A stretch of 64,000 nucleotides of DNA from JBGSMF01 sp041740315. GTDB taxonomy: Bacteria > Chloroflexota > Anaerolineae > Fen-1058. Numbering within the stretch: position 1 is the first letter of the stretch; each line of letters starts with the position of its first letter. This document shows, piece after piece, positions 23,699 through 32,311 of this stretch. Both the position numbers and the translations under genes were made by a program. The DNA is taken from positions 1 through 64,000 of the forward strand of contig JBGSMF010000337.1 of the NCBI GenBank assembly GCA_041740315.1, read 5' to 3'. Under the pieces are notes generated by a model. That model saw nothing but the letters and a program-made list of their open reading frames with translations. It was not told where the DNA came from and did no database searches.

Positions 23699-23995
23699 AT
23701 GAGTGGTCTAACTTTATCCGAGGCGGGGCGTTCGGCGCAATTGCACGCCAGGCTGGCGGAAAATCCTCAGGTGGCTGCAATGTCATTGAGCGCATTGCTG
23801 GCCGAGTTTCGGCAGTGGATGGAGCGCGAGTTGGAGGTGAACACATTGGCAAATTGCCAGCTAGACGCCGGGCTATTCTTGAACGACCTATGCGAGTTTC
23901 TGGAATTGGGCGATGCGCAGCGGCTTCAAGTGGTCGGCCCGGCTGTTTTTGAATGTATCGGCGATCCACTGCCGAGCAAGTCGCTAGTGATGTAA
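23699..23995 (+). CDS. Hypothetical 98-residue protein
   Basis: A small acidic protein (MSGLTLSEAGRSAQLHARL...) with a mostly helical look and no membrane segment. A clear AAGGAG ribosome site eight bases before ATG 23699 and 98 uninterrupted codons support it. I recognise no family. It is followed by a strong hairpin (24008-24043) and the HTH-LAGLIDADG gene, with which it may be cotranscribed. Confidence 0.6.
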   Translation: MSGLTLSEAGRSAQLHARLAENPQVAAMSLSALLAEFRQWMERELEVNTLANCQLDAGLFLNDLCEFLELGDAQRLQVVGPAVFECIGDPLPSKSLVM

Positions 23996-24007
23996 ATGGT
24001 AAAACAG

Positions 24008-24043
24008 GCTGGCCCGGAAGGTGTGGCCCCGCGCCGGGCCAGC
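24008..24043 (+). terminator. Strong hairpin after the 98-residue gene
   Basis: GCTGGCCCGG (24008-24017) pairs perfectly with CCGGGCCAGC (24034-24043), followed only by TTT. It may be a weak terminator or an mRNA-stabilising structure. Part of the AT-rich repeat (TTTCAGATTCAAAATTTCAG, from 24050) follows. Confidence 0.5.
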
Positions 24044-24083
24044 TTTGCGGTTTCAGATTCAAAATTTCAGACAGGGTAAAGTT

Positions 24084-25412
24084 ATGGCTAAAGATATTCC
24101 CGTTACTCGTGAAGAACTTGACGATCTGTATAACCGGCAACGGTTGAGCATAGGTCAAATTGCCAAGCAGCTAAATGTTTCGAACTGGACTGTTTGGGGT
24201 TGGATGAGCCACTTTAATTTGCCACGCCGCAAAAATGGTGAGTCTCATTACTTGCGGCTAGATGATGAAGAGATAGTACGATTATACACAGTCAAGCGAT
24301 TAGGGGTGCCCGAGATCGCTCAGAGCTTCAGTGTGAACACGTCAACCATCTACGAACGGTTGCGCGCGTGTGGCATACCAATCCGCAGCAAGTCTGAGGC
24401 GCTTCGTTTAACATTGGATGATGATGAAATTGTAAGATTGTATACTATTGAACGGTTAAGCTTGGCTGAGGTTGCGCAGCAATTTGGTGTGAGTATTCCC
24501 ACTATTTGCAGCCGATTAGAAGCGCGTGGAATAGCACGCCGCAGCATTTCGGAGGCGCAGCGGTTGAAGCTCGATGATAATGAGATTGAGCGGCTGTATA
24601 TTATCGAGCGGTTGCCTATGGCTGAAATCGCACGACAGTTTGGAGTAAAGGCCCAGACCATACTCAGACGACTGGAGGCGCGTGGCGTGTCACGGCGAAA
24701 TAAGGCCGAGGCAAATCAGATCTATCCGCGACAAGATTTTTCCGGTGACCCACTAGAGAAAGCTTATCTGCAAGGTTTTCGACTTGGTGATTTGAGTGTC
24801 AAAATGAGCACTGGCGGGATGGGAAGTGCTACAATCGTGATCAGTTGTAGCTCAACGCGCATTGCACAGATCAACTTGATTAACGATCTATTTAGCCCTT
24901 ATGGGCATGTTCACCTGACACCTAGCCGGGAAAGTGAATACGCTATAACGAGTTATTTGAATCCAAGTTTTGACTTTTTATTGCCCAAGCAAGATAGCAT
25001 TCCAGAATGGATTTTGGTTGCTGCTCAGGAAGGCGATGTACAGCCGTTTACAGCCTTTTTTGCTGGTTACACCGATGCCGAGGGCTGTTTCTGTGTGCCT
25101 GTTGATAACTATGCACGTTTTGTGTTGGGTTCCTATGATGTGGGCGTCTTGCGCCAAGCGCAAGTCATACTTAATGAACAGCTAGGTGTCAAGTGTCCAC
25201 CGATTCGCTTGGCAAAGGTGAAGGGTACGCTTTTTATAGCTCCCAACAACAAACAGTATTTTAACAACGAAGATTATTGGCAGTTGTGGGTAAACCGTAA
25301 AGCATCGCTAAATCGGTTGTGTGCGTCATTAAGTCCATACTTGAAGCATGCCGAGAAGCGCCAAGCCATGTACGCGGTTTGGGCCAATGTGATTGCGCGC
25401 GGCGTGGATTAA
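24084..25412 (+). CDS. LAGLIDADG homing-endonuclease-like protein with four HTH repeats
   Basis: The 442-residue protein starts with four tandem ~47-residue helix-turn-helix units (about residues 5-195). Each has an LDDxEIxRLYxxxRLxxxEIA pattern followed by FGVxxxTIxxRLxARGI. A two-motif LAGLIDADG domain follows: YLQGFRLGDLS (about 227) and FFAGYTDAEGCF (about 322). The second motif keeps its acidic residue and the first has Asp in GD. It would bind and perhaps cut a long DNA site. It is free-standing: no host gene or intron is evident around it. Whether it is an active homing enzyme or a domesticated regulator is open. ATG 24084 is chosen over an upstream in-frame GTG inside repeat sequence. 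Confidence 0.8.
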   Translation: MAKDIPVTREELDDLYNRQRLSIGQIAKQLNVSNWTVWGWMSHFNLPRRKNGESHYLRLDDEEIVRLYTVKRLGVPEIAQSFSVNTSTIYERLRACGIPIRSKSEALRLTLDDDEIVRLYTIERLSLAEVAQQFGVSIPTICSRLEARGIARRSISEAQRLKLDDNEIERLYIIERLPMAEIARQFGVKAQTILRRLEARGVSRRNKAEANQIYPRQDFSGDPLEKAYLQGFRLGDLSVKMSTGGMGSATIVISCSSTRIAQINLINDLFSPYGHVHLTPSRESEYAITSYLNPSFDFLLPKQDSIPEWILVAAQEGDVQPFTAFFAGYTDAEGCFCVPVDNYARFVLGSYDVGVLRQAQVILNEQLGVKCPPIRLAKVKGTLFIAPNNKQYFNNEDYWQLWVNRKASLNRLCASLSPYLKHAEKRQAMYAVWANVIARGVD

Positions 25413-25419
25413 CAGCAAC

Positions 25420-25449
25420 CGACCAACGATCCTCAATGGTCGTTGGTCG
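25420..25449. terminator. Convergent terminator hairpin
   Basis: CGACCAACGA (25420-25429) and TCGTTGGTCG (25440-25449) pair perfectly between the 3' ends of two convergent genes. Further GGTCGGTC repeats follow. Confidence 0.6.
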
Positions 25450-25471
25450 GTCGTCTTTGGTCGGTCATCGT

Positions 25472-26713
25472 CTACTGAGCCTGCACCGCAAAGTCGAGGG
25501 GGAGTAACTCAAAGAATGAAGCACCCCTCTTGAGTGGTATTGTGCTGCCATCCTCAAAGTAAAACGTGAGCATATCAGAAGGCTGGGCGCGCTTCCAGTA
25601 GCCCTCAAACATTTGCCCATCACGGAAAATTTGCACCTTGCCGCCGGGCACGTTGGGGTCTATCTGCCACAGTTGGATTTGCCGGCTAAAGTGCCCGCTC
25701 TTGTTGCAAGCTGCCTCAAAGCCAACGAGGTCTTCTTGGACATGACAGTCAATGATATGCGGCGCGTAGACCAAAATTACATTTGAAAAGGCCAATTGCC
25801 CGCCGCTGGCGGCGTCGGTGTGGGGCACGCCACTGATTGAGCGCAAATACTTGGCGCTGGCGGCATCAAAGGTCCATTCCACTTGTTCGGCCCAATCGCC
25901 GGCAGAGACTGGAATGACGAGCTTGGCGGCCGCTTGCCCTGGCTTGACCGGCGCATCAGAAAAGGCCATCCCTTTCAGGTCCTGGCGGCTATTATCCATG
26001 CCGTGTGTTTCGGCCCACTTCCACAACAAGGCTGGCTTGGCAAACAAGGTATGCTCGAAGGGTTTGTTGTCACCCTGAGGAATGCGGGCAAATGGATCGC
26101 CGCCCTCTGGCACGCCGAAATCGGGCGAGAGGATGCGGTTGAAAAAGTTGGCCTCTTGAAACTTTATTTTTAGCCCCGCGCTCGACCCAGAATAAGCAAA
26201 AAACGCTTTGTACATTTGGGGAATCTCCAGGTCAAGGTAGCGTCCACTGCGCACCGATCCGGCCAATTCGGGCGTTTTTCCATAAAACAAGGCCGTAAAG
26301 CGCGTCACGCCGCCCTCGGCGGGATGCTCAAATACCAGGTCGGCTTGCCCCAGCCCTTGCTGCGGGCGGACAAGCGGCGGGTAGTTGGAAATCTTTACCG
26401 CCAATGGCCGGCGATTGAGCACCGTTGGGTCGTCTACCTTTTCGCCAGTCAAGGGGTTGACCTCGGGTGGAAATTCGGTTTGAACCCGCGCGTCGGGCGT
26501 GGCGGTGGGTGGGTTTGCCACCACCGGCGTGGGCGAGGCCACCTGGATAGGCGCAGGAGTGGTGGGGTTGACGGGGCGCGGTGTGCGGGTAGGGGTGGGC
26601 GTAACCTGAGGAGGGGGTGATTGGCAGGCCGGCAGCAAGTACAACAAGACGATCAGAACGCCAACGGCAGGAATCAGCCAGCGACCGGGCTGTTTGAGAG
26701 AGCGCATGTTCAT
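25472..26713 (-). CDS. DUF3048 (YerB-like) lipoprotein
   Basis: The 413-residue protein has a lipoprotein-type signal peptide (LLYLLPAC, Cys about 31) and a Pro/Thr-rich linker of about 50 residues. The DUF3048 region follows with NPLTGEKVDDPTVLNRRPLA, a KISNYPPLVRPQQGL segment, AEGGVTRFTALFYG and GSVRSGRYLDLEI. It is exposed at the outer face of the membrane and its biochemical role is unknown; B. subtilis YerB is the name-giver. ATG 26713 has GGAGG at proper spacing. An extended -10 (TGCTATAAT, minus strand, 26744-26752) lies just upstream. Confidence 0.88.
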   Translation of the reverse strand: MNMRSLKQPGRWLIPAVGVLIVLLYLLPACQSPPPQVTPTPTRTPRPVNPTTPAPIQVASPTPVVANPPTATPDARVQTEFPPEVNPLTGEKVDDPTVLNRRPLAVKISNYPPLVRPQQGLGQADLVFEHPAEGGVTRFTALFYGKTPELAGSVRSGRYLDLEIPQMYKAFFAYSGSSAGLKIKFQEANFFNRILSPDFGVPEGGDPFARIPQGDNKPFEHTLFAKPALLWKWAETHGMDNSRQDLKGMAFSDAPVKPGQAAAKLVIPVSAGDWAEQVEWTFDAASAKYLRSISGVPHTDAASGGQLAFSNVILVYAPHIIDCHVQEDLVGFEAACNKSGHFSRQIQLWQIDPNVPGGKVQIFRDGQMFEGYWKRAQPSDMLTFYFEDGSTIPLKRGASFFELLPLDFAVQAQ

Positions 26714-26789
26714 ACCAAGACCTCCAGGCAAAGTGTCGCCGTTATTATAGCACTGTTACATCATCCATGCGATTGTAACCTGAGTTAAT

Positions 26790-26893
26790 CCATAGGACGG
26801 CTCTGGCCGTAGGAATTTCCTTTTCGACCTTGCTACCGTCAACTTGTGCAAGGCTGCAGTGCAGCTAAAATCCCGGCGAAGCTGGGATAACTT
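26790..26893 (+). repeat. Dispersed ~100-bp repeat, copy 1
   Basis: It starts CCATAGGACGGCT and contains TTGCTACCGTCAACTTG. It ends in the hairpin-forming AGCTAAAATCCCGGCGAAGC followed by TGGGATAAC. Further copies are at 26898-26976 (partial), 44840-44936 and 49449-49545, all in the signalling island and all in the same orientation. Confidence 0.8.
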
Positions 26894-26897
26894 GTAT

Positions 26898-26976
26898 AAG
26901 AATTCCCTTTTGGATTGCGCTAGTGTCAATTTGCGCCACGTTGATACAGCTAAAATCCCGGCGAAGCTGGGATAAT
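26898..26976 (+). repeat. Dispersed repeat, partial copy 2
   Basis: It lacks the first ~25 bp but keeps the GGATT...GTCAATTTG part. Its terminal AGCTAAAATCCCGGCGAAGC-type hairpin is identical to copy 1. Confidence 0.75.
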
Positions 26977-27162
26977 CTGCGGGTTAATGTGCATATTTTT
27001 TAGTATCAGGCTAATTGGTTTGACTTGCACCCAGAGACAGAGTATAATTCTTTAACTGGGAGCTAGCCTCCAGTTGTTTTGGTGCGCCTATAGTGTTATT
27101 TGGGGTCTTGCGCCATAACGTCGGGTTGGGTAAAAGATAGCATAGAGTAAAAGGCGGGGCAC

Positions 27163-27987
27163 ATGGCTTTAAAAGGCAATTTACGTGATTTTAGTACCAC
27201 GCAACTGCTCAACCTGGTCAATCTGGCCCGTAAAACGGGCACATTGATCATCGAGGCCCAGAGTTCGGCGGTGCAGGTTTGTTTTAAGGAAGGCAAGCTG
27301 ATCTATGCCACCACTGGGCACAATGGCCATTTGGCTCAGATTCTCCAAAAGGCCAACAAGTTGACCGAAGAGCAGACACGCATTATCCGCGATCGGGCCA
27401 ATACCAAAGATGACAAGACCTTGGCCGTCATGCTGATGCAGGCCGGCTATGTGACGCAAAACGATATTGTCAAAAGCGTGCGCGATTACACGCTGGATAT
27501 CGTTTATCGGCTGTTTGGCTGGTCAGATGGCGTCTTTCGTTTCGAGCCTACTCTGTCGCCGGCAGAAGACCGCATCACCGTTCCGATTGATCTGGAAAAT
27601 GTCATCATGGAAGGTAGCCGTCGGCTCAAAGAGTTTGAGCGGCTGCAAGAAGAGTTGCCCGATTTGGATAGAGCGCTTCGCTTTACCGACCGGCCCGATG
27701 CCCGCTTGCGCAATATCAGCCTGAGCGTAGAGGAATGGCGGGTGATTTCTTTTATCAATCCGCGCAATTCCATCCGGCAAATTGCTCAATCCAACAACAT
27801 GAGCGAATTTCAGATTCGCAAAATTGTCTACGGTATGCTCCAGGCTGGCCTGGTCGAACTGATCCAGCCTGAGGGTGTATCTAGGCAGCAGCCCAAACCG
27901 GGTGAGCCAGCGCCACGATTGCCGGCCGCACCGGCAGTCAAACGTTCGGTGGTTACACGGTTAATTGATCGAATCAAGCAGTTGTAA
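27163..27987 (+). CDS. PATAN-domain (DUF4388) signalling protein
   Basis: The 274-residue cytoplasmic protein opens with the PATAN signature MALKGNLRDFSTTQLLNLV and GTLIIEAQSSAVQVCFKEGKL (given in parts). A helical middle part follows, and a winged-helix-like region at about residues 190-245 (ISFINPRNSIRQIAQSNNMS). PATAN domains occur with response regulators, roadblock proteins and GTPases. It is the first gene of the plus-strand signalling island, 46 bp upstream of the MglA-like GTPase, which suggests they work together. Confidence 0.85.
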   Translation: MALKGNLRDFSTTQLLNLVNLARKTGTLIIEAQSSAVQVCFKEGKLIYATTGHNGHLAQILQKANKLTEEQTRIIRDRANTKDDKTLAVMLMQAGYVTQNDIVKSVRDYTLDIVYRLFGWSDGVFRFEPTLSPAEDRITVPIDLENVIMEGSRRLKEFERLQEELPDLDRALRFTDRPDARLRNISLSVEEWRVISFINPRNSIRQIAQSNNMSEFQIRKIVYGMLQAGLVELIQPEGVSRQQPKPGEPAPRLPAAPAVKRSVVTRLIDRIKQL

Positions 27988-28033
27988 CCCCCATACACGG
28001 GCAAGAGTTCTACGACGGAGGCAATGGAGAGTT

Positions 28034-28573
28034 ATGCAAACAGTAAAGATTGTGGTGACTGGCCCATTTTCGGCTGGCAAGACAGAGTTTATCCGTACCA
28101 TTAGCGAGATTGACGTGGTGTCAACCGAGCGCAAAATTTCGAGCGAAGCAGAAAAGATCAAAGACTCTACAACCGTGGCAATGGATTTTGGGCGTATTAC
28201 GGTAGACGAAGATTTGGTCCTTTACTTGTTCGGCACGCCTGGGCAGCGGCGGTTTGATTTTATGTGGGAAATCCTGTCCGAGGGCATGCTGGGGTTCGTG
28301 GTTGTGGTAGATAGCACGCGGCCCGAGACCTTTCGAGAAGCTCGCAGCATCCTAGATACCTTCCGTGGCTATGCCGCCACCCCCTATGTGGTTGCGGCCA
28401 ACAAGCAGGATTTTGAAGACGCTTGGGAGCCAGAAGATTTGCGGATTGCCCTCAAAGTAGACGGCAATATCAAGCTCTTGCCTTGCGTGGCGGTGGATAA
28501 AGAGAGCGTAAAAACCGTCTTGCTAGAGTTGCTGTATTCCATCTTGGAACGGATGGACGAGCAATCGGCTTGA
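28034..28573 (+). CDS. MglA/Arf-like small GTPase
   Basis: The 179-residue single-domain GTPase has G1 GPFSAGKTEF, G3 LFGTPGQRRFD and G4 ANKQD. It lacks a C-terminal lipid motif. Relatives include the Myxococcus polarity switch MglA and prokaryotic Arf-like GTPases that work with roadblock/LC7 proteins, one of which follows at 28839. GGAG lies before ATG 28034; an upstream in-frame start is unlikely. It is probably cotranscribed with the PATAN gene. Confidence 0.9.
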   Translation: MQTVKIVVTGPFSAGKTEFIRTISEIDVVSTERKISSEAEKIKDSTTVAMDFGRITVDEDLVLYLFGTPGQRRFDFMWEILSEGMLGFVVVVDSTRPETFREARSILDTFRGYAATPYVVAANKQDFEDAWEPEDLRIALKVDGNIKLLPCVAVDKESVKTVLLELLYSILERMDEQSA

Positions 28574-28722
28574 GAAAGCGGGCCAGGGGTGTTGAAATAA
28601 TTACATTTTCGTGTCCAAAGTGTAACCAAACGGAACTAGACTTTGCGTTACAATTCGTTAGGGAGGCGTTTGCCCAAGGGCGGTCCGGCGCGCCGACTGG
28701 CTTGGGCAAGAATCAATTAGGG

Positions 28723-28811
28723 CTAAGGATTAAATAACTTGCTCATCTGTAGTTCGTTTTACCTGTATTTCGGCGTCATTGTGGAAAAGTTATTTAATTT
28801 CCAATCCTTAG
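28723..28811. repeat. Imperfect inverted repeat, 89 bp
   Basis: CTAAGGATT-AAATAACTT at the left end matches the complement of the right end (AAGTTATTT...AATCCTTAG), except for seven extra bases in the right arm. It fills the space between the GTPase and roadblock genes. It may be a small MITE or an intercistronic stem-loop. Confidence 0.55.
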
Positions 28812-28838
28812 AGGGTCTCTATTGGGTAGGGAGATGCT

Positions 28839-29210
28839 ATGCCGCGCAAGTTTAAACAAAGTGCGCTTGAACAAGTGCTGAGAGACCTGCGCAAACGCGG
28901 AAACTTTCGGGCTACGGCCGTCGCTTCTGCGAATGGCTTGTTGGTCGCCAGCGCTGGCCCCGAAGTTGAAATGATGGCGGCGGTGGCGGCTACCCTACCC
29001 ACCATGGTAGAACGCCTGCCGCGCCTGGCCCCAGTGCAAGAAATTGTCATTCGTGGTCACACAGGCGATCGCTTGGTGTGCCATTATTTCACCAGTCGGG
29101 GTGATGCGCTCATTTTGATTGTTCTGTCGCGAGATGAGGCGGCTTATCAGCGTCACCTTGGTTGGGCTGTGCGCCATCTCCAAGCGGTTTGGGAAAAGCC
29201 GTTGTCTTAA
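28839..29210 (+). CDS. Roadblock/LC7 domain protein (MglB-like)
   Basis: The 123-residue protein has the roadblock fold pattern. An N-terminal helix (SALEQVLRDLRKRG) leads into FRATAVASANGLLVASAGP, a long central helix and a beta pair ending FTSRGDALILIVLSRD. MglB-type roadblock dimers are GTPase-activating or nucleotide-exchange partners of MglA-type GTPases. Its gene follows the GTPase after a 265-bp spacer carrying an inverted repeat. Confidence 0.88.
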   Translation: MPRKFKQSALEQVLRDLRKRGNFRATAVASANGLLVASAGPEVEMMAAVAATLPTMVERLPRLAPVQEIVIRGHTGDRLVCHYFTSRGDALILIVLSRDEAAYQRHLGWAVRHLQAVWEKPLS

Positions 29211-29338
29211 AGCCTATCCTAAAATTAGCCTTTTCGCATTAGAAAGAGTGGATTTTGGGGTGGGGCCTTAGTCGAAAGCGGGTGATTTGTTTGATTGAAC
29301 GGATCGGGCGCCATGCCGTTTGAGATGATGAGGATGCA

Positions 29339-30124
29339 GTGAGTTCGATTGTCACTCCACAGGGTATTGTGCATTATGAAGCCTATGGGCGTGGGCAGCC
29401 GGTGATCTTGTTGCACGGCTGGATTAACTCGTGGGGTGTGTGGCAAGACTCGATGGTCTATATCGCCGAAAACGGGCGCTACAAGGTTTATGCGCTCGAT
29501 TTCTGGGGTTTTGGCGAATCGGCCAAGTCTACAACAGTTCCTTTCCAAGTTTCTTCTTATGTCCAGATGGTTGACCAGTTTATGGAAACACTCGGCATCT
29601 TGGAAGCCCCCGTATTTGGCCATTCCATGGGGGGCACCGTGGCGCTGAGCTTGGCGCTAGAGCGCCCAGACCGCTTGCCCAAGGTGGCGGTGGTCGGCTC
29701 GCCTATTGATGGCCGCTCGCTGCACCTTTTCCTCAAGTTGGGAGGGGTTGGGTGGATCGCCCGTATGTTGTGGCGCTTGCCTTTGATTCTCAATTTGGTA
29801 ATTCATATGGTGCTGATCAATGATTCGCAGCGAACTAAAAAGATGATTTTGCACGATGTTTCTAGAACCAGCACCGAATCATTCTTTAGGAGCATTGGCG
29901 ATTTGCACCATACCGACCTGCGCCTTCGTGTGGGACATTTGCGGATGCCCACCCTGGGCATATTTGGCGAAAAGGATATCGTTGTTGATCCCAGGCAATC
30001 GCAAGTTCTAGTCGCTGGGGTGCCGCATGCGCGAGTGCTCATGTTTAAAAAGTCGGGACACTTTCCAATGCTGGATGAGCCAGAGGCCTTTAACACGGCA
30101 TTAATGGATTTTCTCAAGGGGTGA
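29339..30124 (+). CDS. Alpha/beta hydrolase with intact catalytic triad
   Basis: The 261-residue protein has the oxyanion loop LLHGW, nucleophile elbow FGHSMGG (Ser about residue 95), acid in FGEKDIVVDP and base in KSGHFPMLDE. It is closely related to the hydrolase at 49588-50376 at the other end of the island (shared HYEAxGRGxPVI, LDxWGFGxS and HFPMxDE), which has lost its nucleophile. It resembles RsbQ-type stress sensors as well as esterases. The start is taken as GTG 29339, with GAGGAT upstream; other starts are possible. Confidence 0.85.
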   Translation: MSSIVTPQGIVHYEAYGRGQPVILLHGWINSWGVWQDSMVYIAENGRYKVYALDFWGFGESAKSTTVPFQVSSYVQMVDQFMETLGILEAPVFGHSMGGTVALSLALERPDRLPKVAVVGSPIDGRSLHLFLKLGGVGWIARMLWRLPLILNLVIHMVLINDSQRTKKMILHDVSRTSTESFFRSIGDLHHTDLRLRVGHLRMPTLGIFGEKDIVVDPRQSQVLVAGVPHARVLMFKKSGHFPMLDEPEAFNTALMDFLKG

Positions 30125-30276
30125 CTGTTTAGCCCATCGGCGTGATTTGCGCTGTGATGGGCAAGTTGCACAAGCGCTGCCGCGCCCAAGCAGTTGCCTT
30201 GATTGATTCCGTGGATCAGGCTGCTTTGCGGGGGTGATGCTATGGGTGAATCTTGTTCTGAAAAAGTTGGGGCTAC

Positions 30277-30900
30277 ATGAGTGACAATGTCTACTATTAT
30301 CCCAATAAAATGGGGCGCATCATCCTCCTGGCAATGGAAGAAGTCATGGGGCGCAACGGCGTCAACGCGGTTCTGAACCTGGCGCACTTGAAGCATATCA
30401 TCAATAATTACCCCCCCAACAATTTCGATCGCCAAGTCTCTTTTGAAGAGATTGCCGGCATTCAACAAGCCCTGGAAAACATGTATGGCCCGCGTGGCTC
30501 GCGGGGGTTGGCTCTGCGCGCCGGACGCGCTTGTTTCAAGTATGGATTGCGCGAGTTCGGCCCGGTTTTGGGCATTTCCGACCTGGCTGTGCGGATGATG
30601 CCTTTTTCGACCAAGATGAAGGTGGGGATCGAAGTCTTTGCCGAAACTTTTAACAAGTTTAGCGACCAGGTGGTGCGGTTGAGCGAGGATGCAGACAGTT
30701 TTATTTGGGTCAATGAGCGTTGCCCGGTTTGTTGGCAGCGCCACGCTGCCGAGCCATGTTGCCACCTGGCGGTAGGCATTTTGCAAGAGGCGGCCTATTG
30801 GGTGAGCGGCGGGAAAAATTTTCAGGTCGAAGAGACGCGCTGCATCGCCAAGGGCGACCCGATGTGCATGTTTAACATTAGCAGGCGTCCATTGGACTAG
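30277..30900 (+). CDS. V4R (4-vinyl-reductase-like) domain protein
   Basis: The 207-residue soluble protein has the V4R pattern in its second half. NERCPVCWQR, a second Cys pair, LQEAAYWVSGGKNFQVEE and TRCIAKGDPMCMFNI give the conserved Cys residues and GD motif. V4R domains bind small hydrophobic molecules and regulate associated proteins. It lies between the hydrolase and beta-helix genes, near an acyl-ACP reductase homologue, so a fatty or lipid ligand is a reasonable guess but not shown. Confidence 0.82.
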   Translation: MSDNVYYYPNKMGRIILLAMEEVMGRNGVNAVLNLAHLKHIINNYPPNNFDRQVSFEEIAGIQQALENMYGPRGSRGLALRAGRACFKYGLREFGPVLGISDLAVRMMPFSTKMKVGIEVFAETFNKFSDQVVRLSEDADSFIWVNERCPVCWQRHAAEPCCHLAVGILQEAAYWVSGGKNFQVEETRCIAKGDPMCMFNISRRPLD

Positions 30901-30902
30901 GC

Positions 30903-30951
30903 GGGTCGGCTCAGCCGACCCGAAGCAGTTTCGGGCTCTGCCCGAAACTGC
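30903..30951. repeat. Two strong adjacent hairpins
   Basis: GGGTCGGC-TCA-GCCGACCC (30903-30921) and a 12-bp-stem palindrome at 30925-30951 (GCAGTTTCGGGC and complement, loop TCT) directly follow the V4R gene. No T-run follows; they probably act as an mRNA 3' structure or REP-like element. Confidence 0.7.
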
Positions 30952-31023
30952 GACCAGGATAGCGGGATTAAAACTTGTTTCAGGCTATATAGATGTCTAG
31001 GGGTATATTGGGTCTAGCTCAGT

Positions 31024-32304
31024 ATGCGCAAAATTGTCATTCGCGATAAAAAGAATATCTCACCTTTCAATGAGCCTGCCCGCGAGCTGCGCGTTATGAA
31101 CAAGCCCTTGTGGCTGAATCAGCGCGATGTCTTGTCTTCCTATTGCGAGCAGGAGCTAGAGATTTCGGACTTGGCGCAGATGCCCGATGACCGGGTAGAG
31201 ACGATTATCTATCGCGATAATCTGTATTTTGATCAAGAGTTTGTTGACGTTTTCATTGAAAGGGCCAGGAAGCTGGGCAAAGCTTGCCGGGCGGCCTTTT
31301 CATCTGAAGACAAAGCCATCAGCACCCACGCGCTCTTGCTGCAGCGCGGCATTCGCCGCGAGCATGAGCACGAAGATGAGCCTTATGTGGCCGATCTGTG
31401 GTACTTGCCATTTGGCAAGGACCCCAATGTCAGGCCGCTGATTATAGACACGGAACCCAAAGAGCACGGCTATTATCGCGTGCCCAGTTACATGGCTAAT
31501 GAATCAGGTGACTTGACCTACTGGATCCCGGTTAGAGGCTCGTTCATGTCAATCGAGCACTGGGTGCATTTGTATGAGGCCAATTGCATTTTTGGGTTGT
31601 TTGCCCGTGGCGTGCGCACCGAACAGCGCATGGCGCGCGACCTGGGGTTCAAGATGCGCGGCCTGTGGCGCGCCATGCTGGAGCGCCGCCATGTGCTGCG
31701 CAGCTCGGTAGCGGTGACGGTGGGCAAGGGCACCATCATTGACCCGGCCGCCACAATTATTGGCCGCACAACCATTGGCGAAAACTGTTTTATCAACGCC
31801 GGGGTGGTGATTGACAACTGTGTGATTGGCAACAATGTCAACCTGGGCCAGGATGTGCAATTGTCGCTCTCGGTGGTATGTGATCGCTGCTTTTTGCCGT
31901 TCCGCGCATCACTGTTCATGACGACCTTGATGGAAAATTCGATTGTCGCCCAGAACACATGCTTGCAAATGTGCGTGATTGGGCGCGATACCTTTATCGG
32001 CGCTGGTAATACGTTTACAGATTATAACCTGCTGTCCGACCCGGTCAAAGTGTTTAACCGTGACGAGCTGGTCAGTCTGGATATGCCGGTTCTGGGTGGA
32101 TGTGTGGGCCACAATTGCCGTTTGGGTTCGGGCCTGATCATTTACCCCGCCCGCACGATTGAATCCGACTCGATTTTGTTTGCTACGCCTGAGCGCATGG
32201 TTGTTCCCAAAAATATCAATTATGAAGATAGCGACCATCTCAAACTCAAGGATGGCGCAAAGAAACACCCGCGCAAATATGGGGCGGCTCAGAATGAATG
32301 GTGA
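31024..32304 (+). CDS. Left-handed beta-helix (hexapeptide) protein, multidomain
   Basis: The 426-residue protein has an N-terminal part of about 225 residues of unknown fold, without the GxGTR nucleotidyltransferase motif. A run of hexapeptide repeats follows (about residues 235-390: IIDPAATIIGRTTIGENCFI and later repeats). Such helices occur in acyl- and nucleotidyltransferases. The protein is not assignable more exactly. It is 7 bp upstream of the acyl-ACP reductase homologue, implying one operon and perhaps a shared lipid or sugar-lipid substrate. Confidence 0.7.
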   Translation: MRKIVIRDKKNISPFNEPARELRVMNKPLWLNQRDVLSSYCEQELEISDLAQMPDDRVETIIYRDNLYFDQEFVDVFIERARKLGKACRAAFSSEDKAISTHALLLQRGIRREHEHEDEPYVADLWYLPFGKDPNVRPLIIDTEPKEHGYYRVPSYMANESGDLTYWIPVRGSFMSIEHWVHLYEANCIFGLFARGVRTEQRMARDLGFKMRGLWRAMLERRHVLRSSVAVTVGKGTIIDPAATIIGRTTIGENCFINAGVVIDNCVIGNNVNLGQDVQLSLSVVCDRCFLPFRASLFMTTLMENSIVAQNTCLQMCVIGRDTFIGAGNTFTDYNLLSDPVKVFNRDELVSLDMPVLGGCVGHNCRLGSGLIIYPARTIESDSILFATPERMVVPKNINYEDSDHLKLKDGAKKHPRKYGAAQNEW

Positions 32305-32311
32305 GGGGTGA

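Larger units (their letters stand above)
26714..27162. other. Intergenic region holding two tandem copies of a dispersed repeat
   Basis: Apart from the YerB promoter, this region is filled by the ~100-bp repeat at 26790-26893 and a partial second copy at 26898-26976. The remainder, to 27162, has a possible TATAAT (about 27042) upstream of the PATAN gene, and a GGCGGGGC stretch before its ATG. I see no open frame of note. Confidence 0.5.

Noticed and set aside
29803..30786. 327-codon minus-strand ORF over the hydrolase and V4R genes
   Set aside because: It crosses two well-supported plus-strand genes and their spacer and shows no family motif.
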